Shown here piece after piece: positions 1 through 6,475 of a DNA stretch of 64,000 nucleotides. The translations under genes were made by a program, and so were the position numbers. Source of the stretch: JAHEEL01 sp963785245 (GTDB lineage: Bacteria; Actinomycetota; Acidimicrobiia; Spongiisociales; UBA5794); the NCBI GenBank assembly GCA_963785245.1, contig CAWAUO010000022.1, positions 1-64,000 on the forward strand, written 5' to 3'. The notes beneath the pieces were generated by a model. The model saw only the letters and a list, made by a program, of their open reading frames with translations, was not told the origin of the DNA and ran no database searches. Numbering within the stretch: position 1 is the stretch's first letter; each line of letters opens with the position of its first letter.

Positions 1-1
1 G

Positions 2-36
2 AGCTACCAGCTGTCAGCGACCGGCTGCCAGCCATC
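2..36. repeat. degenerate heptamer array
   Basis: Five consecutive 7-nt units (agctacc, agctgtc, agcgacc, ggctgcc, agccatc) lie in intergenic DNA at the window edge. They belong to the GGCGACT/AGTCGCC heptamer family that recurs at eight other intergenic loci here. No function is known to me. Confidence 0.5.
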
Positions 37-42
37 AGTTCG

Positions 43-78
43 AGAAGAAGGGCGGCCCTCCGGGGCCGCCCTTCTTCT
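43..78. terminator. strong hairpin, probable bidirectional terminator
   Basis: A perfect 16-bp stem (43-58 with 63-78) encloses the loop TCCG. It lies downstream of whatever gene precedes the window and downstream of the GNAT gene on the minus strand. The AGAAGAA/TTCTTCT ends give short T-rich tracts on both strands, so it could stop transcription from either side. Confidence 0.6.
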
Positions 79-122
79 GTTCGATGGCGCCCGGGAAGTG
101 GAGTTCTCGGAGCGTCACCGGG

Positions 123-220
123 CTGAGTAGCCGAGTGCGTCGTCTTCGTCTCTCCCACGGAGTGGGGGAGGCGCGAGCACCGGCCGCTAGGCCGGAACGC
201 AGCGGAGAGGGCTGCGTTCG
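123..220. repeat. intergenic hairpin repeat B, copy 1
   Basis: This roughly 98-bp segment is matched in inverted orientation by 13575-13682. Shared blocks are the CTCTCCCAC...GTGGG(G)GAG hairpin, a GGCCG-rich hairpin and the GGGCTGCGTTCG end. The two copies differ by scattered substitutions and small indels. The rest of 1-298 holds only the heptamer arrays, the hairpin at 43-78 and spurious short reading frames. Confidence 0.55.
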
Positions 221-268
221 TAACGAGTCACGCAACTGCCAGGAAACAGATTGCGCTCGGCAGCTTCT

Positions 269-296
269 GGCGTCTGGTGTCTGGCGACCCGCGACT
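269..296. repeat. degenerate heptamer array
   Basis: Four head-to-tail 7-nt units (ggcgtct, ggtgtct, ggcgacc, cgcgact) lie immediately downstream of the GNAT stop codon. They belong to the GGCGACT family. Confidence 0.55.
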
Positions 297-298
297 AC

Positions 299-904
299 CT
301 ATGTCCCGCTCAGGATCCCGTCGGCGAGGAGTTGCTTCTTGATCTGCGGCCACTCGCCCTCGAGGACGCTCCACGCAGAGTGATCAATCCACACATCGCC
401 GACGCGCACCTCGTCGCGGAGCATGCCGTCGTAGTTGAAGCCCAGTCGTTTCGCGATGCGATCCGATCGCTCGTTCCCAGCGGCGATGCGCAGGATCAAT
501 TTGTGGTATTCGAGTTCCTCGAAGCCAATCTTCATCGCACGCGCCGTCGCCTCGGTCCCGATGCCTTCACCCGTGAGGTCCGACCGCACCCAATACCCGA
601 TCTCGCCGGTTCGGTTCGGTGCCGACGTAGGCCACACCGACACGTTCCCGACGTGGAGATCCGGCTCTTCGGGGTAGCGGATTGCGAAGTCGAACGCACG
701 GCCGTCACTCCACGCCGAGGCCGATTCGCGCACGAAGCGCTGAGCGACCGACCGGTCATAGCCGATCGCCCAGGGGAGCCATTGGATGAGTTCGGGGAGC
801 GATGCGCGGATGGCGTCGTGCATGGGCGACACGTCCCTGCGACGGAACGGTCGAAGAATGAGGCGGGGGGTGTGCCGTGGGCGGCTGTTGATACGCGGCG
901 CCAT
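299..904 (-). CDS. GNAT-family N-acetyltransferase (RimJ/RimL type)
   Basis: The 201-residue protein opens with the RimJ/RimL-type strand TPRLILRPF, followed by the D-V-x-x-M helix. It carries a cofactor-loop segment, GEIGYWVRSDLTGEGIGTEA, where the usual Q/RxxGxG/A motif reads LTGEGIG, and then the LGF element near residue 150. Such enzymes move acetyl from acetyl-CoA to protein N-termini or small amines; the acceptor cannot be read from the sequence. The gene is divergent from the Nudix gene with only 31 bp between start codons. A -10-like TAGGCT (912-917, minus strand) sits 7 nt before the ATG and no ribosome site is visible, so the mRNA is probably leaderless. Confidence 0.85.
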   Translation of the reverse strand: MAPRINSRPRHTPRLILRPFRRRDVSPMHDAIRASLPELIQWLPWAIGYDRSVAQRFVRESASAWSDGRAFDFAIRYPEEPDLHVGNVSVWPTSAPNRTGEIGYWVRSDLTGEGIGTEATARAMKIGFEELEYHKLILRIAAGNERSDRIAKRLGFNYDGMLRDEVRVGDVWIDHSAWSVLEGEWPQIKKQLLADGILSGT

Positions 905-911
905 CGAACGC

Positions 912-929
912 AGCCTATCGACTTATGCT
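912..929. promoter_or_regulatory. divergent -10 elements of the GNAT and Nudix genes
   Basis: TAGGCT on the minus strand (912-917) and TATGCT on the plus strand (924-929) lie back to back, separated by 6 bp. Each is 6-7 nt from its start codon. The spacing means RNA polymerase could hardly occupy both promoters together. Confidence 0.4.
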
Positions 930-935
930 CTGGAG

Positions 936-1473
936 ATGGATCTCTGGACCCAACTGGCGGCTCTTCCCCCCGTGGCTTCGCCTCCTGATGCCCGCTACGC
1001 GGTCCTGGTGCCCATCTACACGGACGCAGGCGGCACCGACCGGATCATCTTCACCCGGCGCCCCGAGCACATGCGGACCCACCCGGGCGACGTCGTCTTC
1101 CCGGGGGGTGGACGAGAGGAGGGGGAGGATCCGATCGCTACCGCGAAGCGGGAGTCGTGGGAGGAGATCCGGCTCCCCGCCGACAACATCGTCGAGATCC
1201 TCGGCGGGCTGACGCCGGTGACGACCCGAAGCCGTACCCGCCTCATAATCCCGGTTGTGGCGCGGCATCGATCGACCGGAGGAGTTGATCCCGGATCCCG
1301 CGGAGGTGCACAGCATCATCGAACCGCCGATCGACCACTTGCTCGACGAGGCCAGGTGGACGACCCGCGAGTGGTACGGACACCAACTGTGGTTCTATGA
1401 GTTCGAAGAAGGCACCCTGTGGGGTGCGACCGCCTTCATGGTGCAAGAACTGTTGAAGTACCTCCGGGACTGA
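936..1473 (+). pseudogene. Nudix hydrolase, CoA-pyrophosphatase-like, one frameshift
   Basis: The reading begins at ATG 936 and contains a Nudix box (G-x5-E-x7-R-E-x-x-E-E in GGGREEGEDPIATAKRESWE) preceded by RPEHMRTHPGDVVFPGG. The latter resembles the CoA-diphosphatase signature (hydrolysis of CoA to phosphopantetheine and 3',5'-ADP). The frame is lost at about 1263-1266, where one extra base (probably C) separates ...IPVVAR from IDRPEELIPDPAEV. Removing it gives a continuous protein of about 178 residues ending at 1473. All else looks intact, so a sequencing or assembly insertion is more likely than gene decay. TATGCT at 924-929 is the likely -10. Confidence 0.75.
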
Positions 1474-1500
1474 GTCGCCGGTCCCCGGTCGCCGGGCCCC
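1473..1500. repeat. degenerate heptamer array
   Basis: Four 7-nt units (agtcgcc, ggtcccc, ggtcgcc, gggcccc) overlap the Nudix stop codon. The orientation is the complement of the GGCGACT consensus. Confidence 0.5.
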
Positions 1501-1574
1501 AGAAGGACACGAGAAACGAGATGTCACGCATGGAACCCGATACGAGTAGGGACGAGGGAGCAGCGGGCGAGGAC

Positions 1575-1602
1575 GGCGACTGGCGACTGGCGACTGGCAA
1601 CT
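1575..1602. repeat. heptamer array, near-perfect
   Basis: Three perfect copies of ggcgact are followed by ggcaact. The array sits just upstream of the preferred start of the decarboxylase gene. It is open in that gene's frame, which would wrongly extend the protein if an upstream start were chosen. Confidence 0.6.
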
Positions 1603-1610
1603 CCTATCAC

Positions 1611-2993
1611 ATGTCTCCTGACGAGTTTCGTCGGTATGGGCACAAGGCTGTCGAGTGGGTCGCCGACTACCTCGAAACGGTGGCCGATCGACCCGTCATG
1701 TCGACGGCCGAACCGGGGTCGATCCGGGCACAGCTGCCGGCAACGGCGCCCGAAGAGCCGGAGTCGTTCGACGCCGTGCTGCGGGATCTCGACGACATCG
1801 TGATGCCCGGCATCACCCATTGGCAGTCTCCGGGATGGTTCGGCTACTTCCCGGCCAACACTTCGCCTCCCTCGATCCTCGGCGAATTGATCTCGGCCGG
1901 TCTCGGTGTGCAGGGCATGCTGTGGGCGACGAGTCCCGCCGCAACCGAGGTCGAGGAGGTCGTCGTCGACTGGCTGGTTGATCTGCTCGGTCTGCCCGAG
2001 GATTGGAAGACCGCCGGACCGGGCGGTGGGGTGATTCAGATGAGCGCATCGGATTCGACCCACACGGCGCTCGTCGTTGCTCGCGAACGTGCCGATGGCG
2101 ACATCGGCCGGATGGTGGCGTACGCATCGGAACAGGCGCATTCCTCAATCGAGAAGGGTGCCCGAGTTGCGGGCTTCGGCCACACCCGCTTCATCCCGGT
2201 CGACGAGAACTACGCGATGCGGCCGAACGCACTGGAAGCCGCCATCGAGTCTGACCTGGCGGCCGGCCTCACTCCGGTTGTGGTTGTGTCGGCCGTCGGG
2301 ACGACGGGAACGACGGCGGTCGATCCGGTCCGGGCCATCGGCGAGATCGCTCGTTTCTATCGGCTCTGGCACCATGTCGATGCGGCGTACGCAGGCACCG
2401 CCATGATCTGCCCCGAGTTCCGCCGCCACCAGGACGGCCTCGAACTGGTCGACTCCTACACGTTCAACCCCCACAAGTGGATGTTCACGAACTTCGACTG
2501 CTCGCTGTTCTACGTCGCCGACCGGAAACCGCTCCTCGAGGCGTTGAGCATCCTGCCGCCCTATCTGCTGAACAAGGCGACGGAGTCCGGGCAGGTCATC
2601 GACTACCGCGACTGGCATGTCCCGTTGGGGCGTCGCTTCCGGTCGCTGAAGCTCTGGTTCGTGATGCGCTCCTATGGCGCCGAGGGCCTGCGACACCATA
2701 TCCGCGAACACGTGGCGTTGGCATCCAGGCTCGCCGAGCGGATCGAGGATCACCCGAGCCTGGAGATGGTTGCGCCGACCCCGTTCGGGCTCGTTTCGTT
2801 CCGGCACGTCGACGGTGATGCCGCAACCGATGCGCTCGCTGAGGAGATCAACAGCGCGGGATGGGCATATCTCACCCCCTCGAAGCTCGATGGTAGGAGC
2901 TTCATCCGAGCCTCGATCGGCCAGACGACCACGACCGCGGACCACGTAGATCGCCTGTGGGAGTTGATCGACATGTCCGCCGGAGGCGGCTGA
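1611..2993 (+). CDS. PLP-dependent aromatic-L-amino-acid decarboxylase
   Basis: This is a group II pyridoxal-phosphate decarboxylase of 460 residues. The PLP lysine lies in SYTFNPHKWMF, the cofactor Asp in WHHVDAAYAG, and the segment IDYRDWHVPLGRRFRSLKLW closely matches the catalytic loop region of dopa, tyrosine and tryptophan decarboxylases. The product would be an aromatic amine plus CO2; the preferred substrate is not readable. ATG 1611 is chosen because the family normally begins near MSPDEFRRYGHKAVEWVADY and because the segment before it is an intergenic heptamer array. In-frame ATGs at 1521 and 1530 would add about 30 atypical residues. It stands alone, with no obvious partner gene. 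Confidence 0.85.
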   Translation: MSPDEFRRYGHKAVEWVADYLETVADRPVMSTAEPGSIRAQLPATAPEEPESFDAVLRDLDDIVMPGITHWQSPGWFGYFPANTSPPSILGELISAGLGVQGMLWATSPAATEVEEVVVDWLVDLLGLPEDWKTAGPGGGVIQMSASDSTHTALVVARERADGDIGRMVAYASEQAHSSIEKGARVAGFGHTRFIPVDENYAMRPNALEAAIESDLAAGLTPVVVVSAVGTTGTTAVDPVRAIGEIARFYRLWHHVDAAYAGTAMICPEFRRHQDGLELVDSYTFNPHKWMFTNFDCSLFYVADRKPLLEALSILPPYLLNKATESGQVIDYRDWHVPLGRRFRSLKLWFVMRSYGAEGLRHHIREHVALASRLAERIEDHPSLEMVAPTPFGLVSFRHVDGDAATDALAEEINSAGWAYLTPSKLDGRSFIRASIGQTTTTADHVDRLWELIDMSAGGG

Positions 2994-3001
2994 TCGTCCG
3001 G

Positions 3002-3025
3002 GCTACTCCGCTACTCAGCCACTCC
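3002..3025. repeat. octamer array (GCTACTCC family)
   Basis: Three 8-nt units (gctactcc, gctactca, gccactcc) sit directly upstream of the -10 region of the next gene. Related arrays lie at 123-137, 13656-13686 and 20243-20266. Confidence 0.55.
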
Positions 3026-3047
3026 GCCAGGTAATACACTTCGATTT

Positions 3048-4466
3048 ATGGAACCGCTGATCACACCTCGGGAATCTGGACGGCTTGATCTTGTCGCGGA
3101 GGATCCGGCGGAGATGCTCATGGAGCGGGCTGGCCTCGGCGTTGCGCTCGTCGCCGTCGAGATGGGGATCGGCTACGGGAACCGAGTCACGGTGCTCGCC
3201 GGCCGTGGCAACAACGGCGGCGATGGGTATGTCGCGGCCAAATACCTTGCCCGCCGTGGCGTCGATGTGATCATCCACCCGTTCGGATATCCCCGGGGTG
3301 ATGCCTCGCCCGCAAGGATGGCGGCGCTCGCTGCGGTGCGGGCAGGAGCCAGGATCGCGAGGCTCGGCGAGCCGGAACGTCCCGACCTGATCGTCGATGC
3401 CGTGTTCGGCGTCGGGTTCCGTGGAACCCTCCCTGCCGACGTCGTGCCGTGGACACTGCTCGATACGCCGCTCCTCGCCGTCGATGTGCCCTCGGGCCTC
3501 GACGCGGCATCCGGGACCGTCGAAGGCGTGGCGTTCTACGCCGACGTCACCGTCACGTTCCAGGCAGCCAAGACCGGTCACGTGCTCGGCGAAGGGCCCG
3601 AGAGGACCGGGGAACTGATCGTCTTCGACATCGGTCTCGGCGAGCCACGACCCGAGATGATGCTGTGCGAGGACATCGACGCTCCGATCCCGGTCAGGAT
3701 GCGCCACGCCCACAAGTGGTCCGTTGGCTCGGTCGCGGTGGTTGGAGGGTCTCCCGGCATCACCGGCGCCGCGATGCTGACGGCTCAGTCCGCCCTTGCT
3801 GCAGGCGCCGGTGCTGCTGCCGTGGTGTGCCCCGGTGCGCTGCAAGCCACCTACGCCGCAATGGACCCGGGCGTTATGAACGTCGGTGTGGGAGCCGGAA
3901 CCCGGTTCGAGCCGAACGACGCCGCTGCCGTGGTCGAGGCCGCCGGGCGCTACGACGTGCTTGCGGTTGGACCGGGCCTGGGCGCGGTCGACGAGGGGTT
4001 CGTCGTCGGTCTCCTCGACCGATGGGATGGACCGATTGTTCTCGATGCTGACGGGCTGAACGCGATCTCGGATGCCGCCGCTCTCGAGCGCCAGGCCGAC
4101 ACAGTGGTCACGCCGCACACCGGAGAGTTCGCTCGCCTCACGGGCGAATCACCCGATCACGAAGCGGCAGCCGCGTTGGCGAACCGAACCGGGGCAACGG
4201 TGCTGCTCAAGGGAAATCCGACCTTCGTCACCGACGGCGAGGAGACCTGGGTCGTCACGTCCGGGGGACCGGAACTGGCAACAATCGGAACCGGAGACGT
4301 GCTCACCGGAATGGTTGCCGCCTACGTTGCCGGCGGCCTCCCTCCCACGGTGGCTGCCCGCTCCGCTGCCTTCCATCACGGCGAGGCTGCTGCAGTCCTC
4401 AGCGAGCAGCGAACCGTGACAGCAACGGCCCTCGTCAGCGCAGTCGCAGTGCATAGGCAGAGCTGA
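3048..4466 (+). CDS. nnr: bifunctional NAD(P)H-hydrate epimerase / ADP-dependent dehydratase
   Basis: This is a metabolite-repair enzyme that returns damaged NAD(P)H hydrates to NAD(P)H. The N-terminal YjeF-type epimerase domain (about 1-205) carries LAGRGNNGGDGYVAAKYL. The C-terminal ribokinase-like dehydratase (about 220-472) carries GNPTFVTDGEETWVVTSGG and the catalytic ATIGTGDVLTGMVAAY. The length of 472 fits the fused bacterial form, although the N-terminus is short. TACACT (3035-3040) sits 7 nt before ATG 3048 and there is no ribosome site, suggesting a leaderless mRNA. It is followed by a heptamer pair and the convergent cimA. Confidence 0.92.
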   Translation: MEPLITPRESGRLDLVAEDPAEMLMERAGLGVALVAVEMGIGYGNRVTVLAGRGNNGGDGYVAAKYLARRGVDVIIHPFGYPRGDASPARMAALAAVRAGARIARLGEPERPDLIVDAVFGVGFRGTLPADVVPWTLLDTPLLAVDVPSGLDAASGTVEGVAFYADVTVTFQAAKTGHVLGEGPERTGELIVFDIGLGEPRPEMMLCEDIDAPIPVRMRHAHKWSVGSVAVVGGSPGITGAAMLTAQSALAAGAGAAAVVCPGALQATYAAMDPGVMNVGVGAGTRFEPNDAAAVVEAAGRYDVLAVGPGLGAVDEGFVVGLLDRWDGPIVLDADGLNAISDAAALERQADTVVTPHTGEFARLTGESPDHEAAAALANRTGATVLLKGNPTFVTDGEETWVVTSGGPELATIGTGDVLTGMVAAYVAGGLPPTVAARSAAFHHGEAAAVLSEQRTVTATALVSAVAVHRQS

Positions 4467-4481
4467 CCAGGTCGTCTTTCT

Positions 4482-4495
4482 GGCGACTGGCGAAT
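4482..4495. repeat. heptamer pair
   Basis: Two 7-nt units (ggcgact, ggcgaat) lie in the 39-bp gap between the convergent nnr and cimA genes. Confidence 0.4.
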
Positions 4496-4505
4496 TACAA
4501 CAGAG

Positions 4506-6089
4506 CTACTCGCCCTTCCCGTTCTCGGCTCCATTCGCCCGAATCAACCCGATCACGATGCCGTCGCAGACGGCGCGCCACGAGGCGTCGATGATGTTCT
4601 GGTGGACACCGATGGTGCCCCACACGCCTGCGATGTCGCTGTGCTGGCACAACACCCGAACCCGAGCCGCCGTCCCGTCCGACGAATCGAGGTCCCGCAC
4701 GCGGTAGTCGGTCAGGTGGATCCTCGCGACCTGGGGGTAGCGGTCGGCGAGGGCCACGCGCAGCGCCAGGTCGAGAGCACCCACCGGACCGTCGCCCTCG
4801 CGGGTCGTCACGATTCGTTCTCCGTCGACGTGAACCTTCACTGTTGCCTCGGCTACGACTTCGCCGTCACGATGCTCAACGAAGACCCGGTACGACTCGA
4901 GTTCGAAGAACGGCTGCGTCCAACCCTGGGCGTCACGAACGAGGAGTTCGAACGATCCGTCGGCTGCCTCGAAGTGGTAGCCCTCGTGTTCGAGTTCCTT
5001 GATACGGTCGACGACAACCTGCGCCTCGCTCGACGAGAGAGCCAAACCGGTGTCTTGTGCCTTGGCGAGGATCGTCGAACGTCCGGCGAGTTCGGAGACA
5101 ACGGTCCGTGTCGAGTTCCCGACCAACGCGGCCGGCATGTGCTCGTAGGCGTCGGGCCTGCGGGCGAGTGCTGAGGTGTGGAGGCCGGCCTTGTGGGTGA
5201 ACGCAGAGACGCCGACGTACGGCAGGTGGTCGTCGAGGGTCAGGTTGATGATCTCGGCGATGTGATGGGACACCCGGGTGAGGTGCGGCAGGCGATCCTC
5301 AGGGATCGAGCTGTAGCCCATCTTGAGCGAGACATTCGGGATCACCGAGCAGAGGTCGGCGTTGCCGGTCCGCTCACCGTATCCGTTCACGCAGCCCTGG
5401 ATTTGTGTGATGCCGGCGTTCGCCGCCGCGAGGCTGTTTGCCACCGCGGTGCTCGAGTCGTTGTGGAAGTGGCACCCGAGTGCAGCGCCGGGGATCGCGG
5501 CTGCGACTTCCCGGACGACGCGGTCCACATCGTGCGGCAGCGTCCCGCCGTTCGTGTCGCACAACACGAGTCGCTCGGCCCCGCTGTCGTGGGCGGCTCT
5601 CAGGGTGGCGAGAGCGAACTCGGGGTTCGTGCGGTAGCCGTCGAAGAAGTGCTCGGCATCGAAGAAGACCCGTCGGTCGACCGAACGGAGATGCTCGACC
5701 GAATCGCCGACCATCGCGATTGCTTCGGACAGTTCCGTGCGCAAGGCGTACTCGACGTGATAGTCCCATGACTTGCCGACGAGACACACCACCTCGGTCT
5801 CGGCGGCCACGAGTGCTGCGAGTTGGGCATCCTTGGCAGCCACCGCTCCGGCATGCCGAGTTGAGCCGAACGCCACGAGTGTCGATGTGTCGAAGTCGAG
5901 TTCCGTGCGTGCCCGGCGGAAGAATTCGTCATCCTTCGGGTTCGACCCGGGCCAGCCTCCCTCGACGTAGGCCACGCCCAGTTCGTCGAGCAGGCGGCTG
6001 ATCGCCAGCTTGTCGCCGGCGGTCAGCGAGATGCCCTCCTGCTGGGTGCCGTCTCGCAGCGTGGTGTCGTAGATCTCGAGGGATTTCAT
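4506..6089 (-). CDS. cimA: (R)-citramalate synthase
   Basis: The enzyme condenses pyruvate with acetyl-CoA to citramalate, the first step of the threonine-independent route to isoleucine. The N-terminal HMGL-like TIM barrel begins with IYDTTLRDGTQQEGISL and has the metal-binding CHFHNDSSTAVANSLAA and GCVNGYGERTGNADL motifs. The C-terminal half contains a LeuA-type regulatory dimerisation domain. At 527 residues it fits the long citramalate synthases, which differ from 2-isopropylmalate synthase by the ERTGNADL and HKAGLHTSA context. It is read away from trpS, and a leader peptide with three consecutive Ile codons plus a terminator hairpin lies in its 5' region, matching the end product of the pathway. 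Confidence 0.93.
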   Translation of the reverse strand: MKSLEIYDTTLRDGTQQEGISLTAGDKLAISRLLDELGVAYVEGGWPGSNPKDDEFFRRARTELDFDTSTLVAFGSTRHAGAVAAKDAQLAALVAAETEVVCLVGKSWDYHVEYALRTELSEAIAMVGDSVEHLRSVDRRVFFDAEHFFDGYRTNPEFALATLRAAHDSGAERLVLCDTNGGTLPHDVDRVVREVAAAIPGAALGCHFHNDSSTAVANSLAAANAGITQIQGCVNGYGERTGNADLCSVIPNVSLKMGYSSIPEDRLPHLTRVSHHIAEIINLTLDDHLPYVGVSAFTHKAGLHTSALARRPDAYEHMPAALVGNSTRTVVSELAGRSTILAKAQDTGLALSSSEAQVVVDRIKELEHEGYHFEAADGSFELLVRDAQGWTQPFFELESYRVFVEHRDGEVVAEATVKVHVDGERIVTTREGDGPVGALDLALRVALADRYPQVARIHLTDYRVRDLDSSDGTAARVRVLCQHSDIAGVWGTIGVHQNIIDASWRAVCDGIVIGLIRANGAENGKGE

Positions 6090-6108
6090 GGTGTCGCTCC
6101 GGATAGAG

Positions 6109-6133
6109 AAAACCCCCCGCTGGGCGGAGGGTT
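6109..6133 (-). terminator. attenuator terminator in front of cimA
   Basis: On the minus strand, a C-rich arm (6133-6124), loop CCA and G-rich arm (6120-6113) form an 8-bp GC stem followed by four T (6112-6109). The Ts lie 19 nt before the cimA ATG, so it would end transcription before the gene unless prevented. Confidence 0.7.
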
Positions 6134-6136
6134 ACG

Positions 6137-6160
6137 GGCGCACACGGAATCGTGTGCGCC
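6137..6160 (-). promoter_or_regulatory. 10-bp hairpin between the Ile leader peptide and the cimA terminator
   Basis: GGCGCACACG (6137-6146) and CGTGTGCGCC (6151-6160) form a perfect stem with a 4-nt loop. It begins at the leader stop codon. It may be the RNA element that ribosome position controls, but I found no convincing alternative pairing between it and the terminator arm. Confidence 0.5.
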
Positions 6161-6195
6161 TAGGTGATGATGATGGTGGTGGCTGGCCGGGTCAT
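6160..6195 (-). CDS. isoleucine-rich leader peptide of cimA (MTRPATTIIIT)
   Basis: An 11-codon reading frame (ATG at 6195, TAG at 6162-6160) encodes Met-Thr-Arg-Pro-Ala-Thr-Thr-Ile-Ile-Ile-Thr. Three consecutive ATC codons flanked by Thr codons precede a hairpin and a terminator in front of an isoleucine-pathway gene. That is the arrangement of ribosome-mediated attenuation, where stalling on Ile codons under Ile-tRNA shortage permits read-through. The promoter ends about 9 nt before the ATG, so the leader is probably translated from a nearly leaderless transcript. Confidence 0.72.
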   Translation of the reverse strand: MTRPATTIIIT

Positions 6196-6204
6196 GAGGT
6201 TGCG

Positions 6205-6233
6205 AGTATGGCCGGTTGTGTCCGCTCCGTCAA
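6205..6233 (-). promoter_or_regulatory. cimA leader promoter
   Basis: Minus-strand TTGACG (6233-6228) and CATACT (6210-6205) are separated by 17 bp, close to the housekeeping sigma consensus. The -10 lies 9 nt before the leader-peptide ATG. Confidence 0.65.
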
Positions 6234-6331
6234 TGCCCGATCGCAGGAATGCCGGTGCCCAAGGGAGCGCTTCTTCCCGTTCGAAGGTGCACGTTGGCCG
6301 GAGTTGGATCCCGGTGACGAGCTGTCGCGTC

Positions 6332-6360
6332 TTGCCGCAACGACGGGCCGCCGGTATCGT
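6332..6360 (+). promoter_or_regulatory. trpS leader promoter
   Basis: TTGCCG (6332-6337) and TATCGT (6355-6360) are separated by 17 bp. The -10 lies 6 nt before the ATG of the Trp leader peptide, so that transcript should also be nearly leaderless. This promoter and the cimA promoter are divergent, with about 100 bp between them. Confidence 0.55.
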
Positions 6361-6366
6361 TCAGGC

Positions 6367-6405
6367 ATGAAGTCAACACACTCCTGGTGGCGTAGGAAGG
6401 GATAG
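6367..6405 (+). CDS. tryptophan leader peptide of trpS (MKSTHSWWRRKG)
   Basis: A 12-codon reading frame has tandem TGG codons (6385-6390) and ends at TAG 6403-6405, upstream of a terminator hairpin and trpS. GGGTTCCG (6405-6412), starting at the stop codon, can pair with CGGAGCCC (6435-6442) with one G-U pair. That pairing would occupy the 5' arm of the terminator. A ribosome stalled on the Trp codons would leave 6405-6412 free to form this antiterminator, whereas a ribosome at the stop codon would cover it and let the terminator form. Confidence 0.78.
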   Translation: MKSTHSWWRRKG

Positions 6406-6431
6406 GGTTCCGCGCGCCAGGAAGGTACCGA

Positions 6432-6462
6432 CGCCGGAGCCCCCGGGGCCCGGCGTTTCTTT
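6432..6462 (+). terminator. attenuator terminator in front of trpS
   Basis: A GC-rich hairpin (CGCCGG-A-GCCCC with GGGGC-CCGGCG, 6432-6455) is followed by TTTCTTT (6456-6462). It ends just before the trpS ribosome site, so it can only act as a conditional terminator for trpS. Confidence 0.75.
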
Positions 6463-6475
6463 GTGAGGAGGAGCG

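Noticed and set aside
84..383. Small plus-strand frame in the first 400 bases
   Set aside because: It runs through the hairpin repeat, the heptamer array and the end of the GNAT gene. The translation is composed of repeat sequence and has no plausible start signal.
1575..1602. Heptamer arrays as CRISPR repeats or minisatellite coding repeats
   Set aside because: Units are only 7 nt, degenerate, without spacers, and located between genes. The one in an open frame lies upstream of the likely start of the decarboxylase.
2145..2945. Long minus-strand frame opposite the decarboxylase gene
   Set aside because: It is a shadow frame produced by high-GC codon bias. The plus-strand protein has full family motifs across the same bases, and the opposite translation is Arg/Asp-rich with no recognisable domain. 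Similar shadows lie at 3015-4118, 7774-8751, 14056-15033, 18113-19138, 22302-23741 and 54186-55649.
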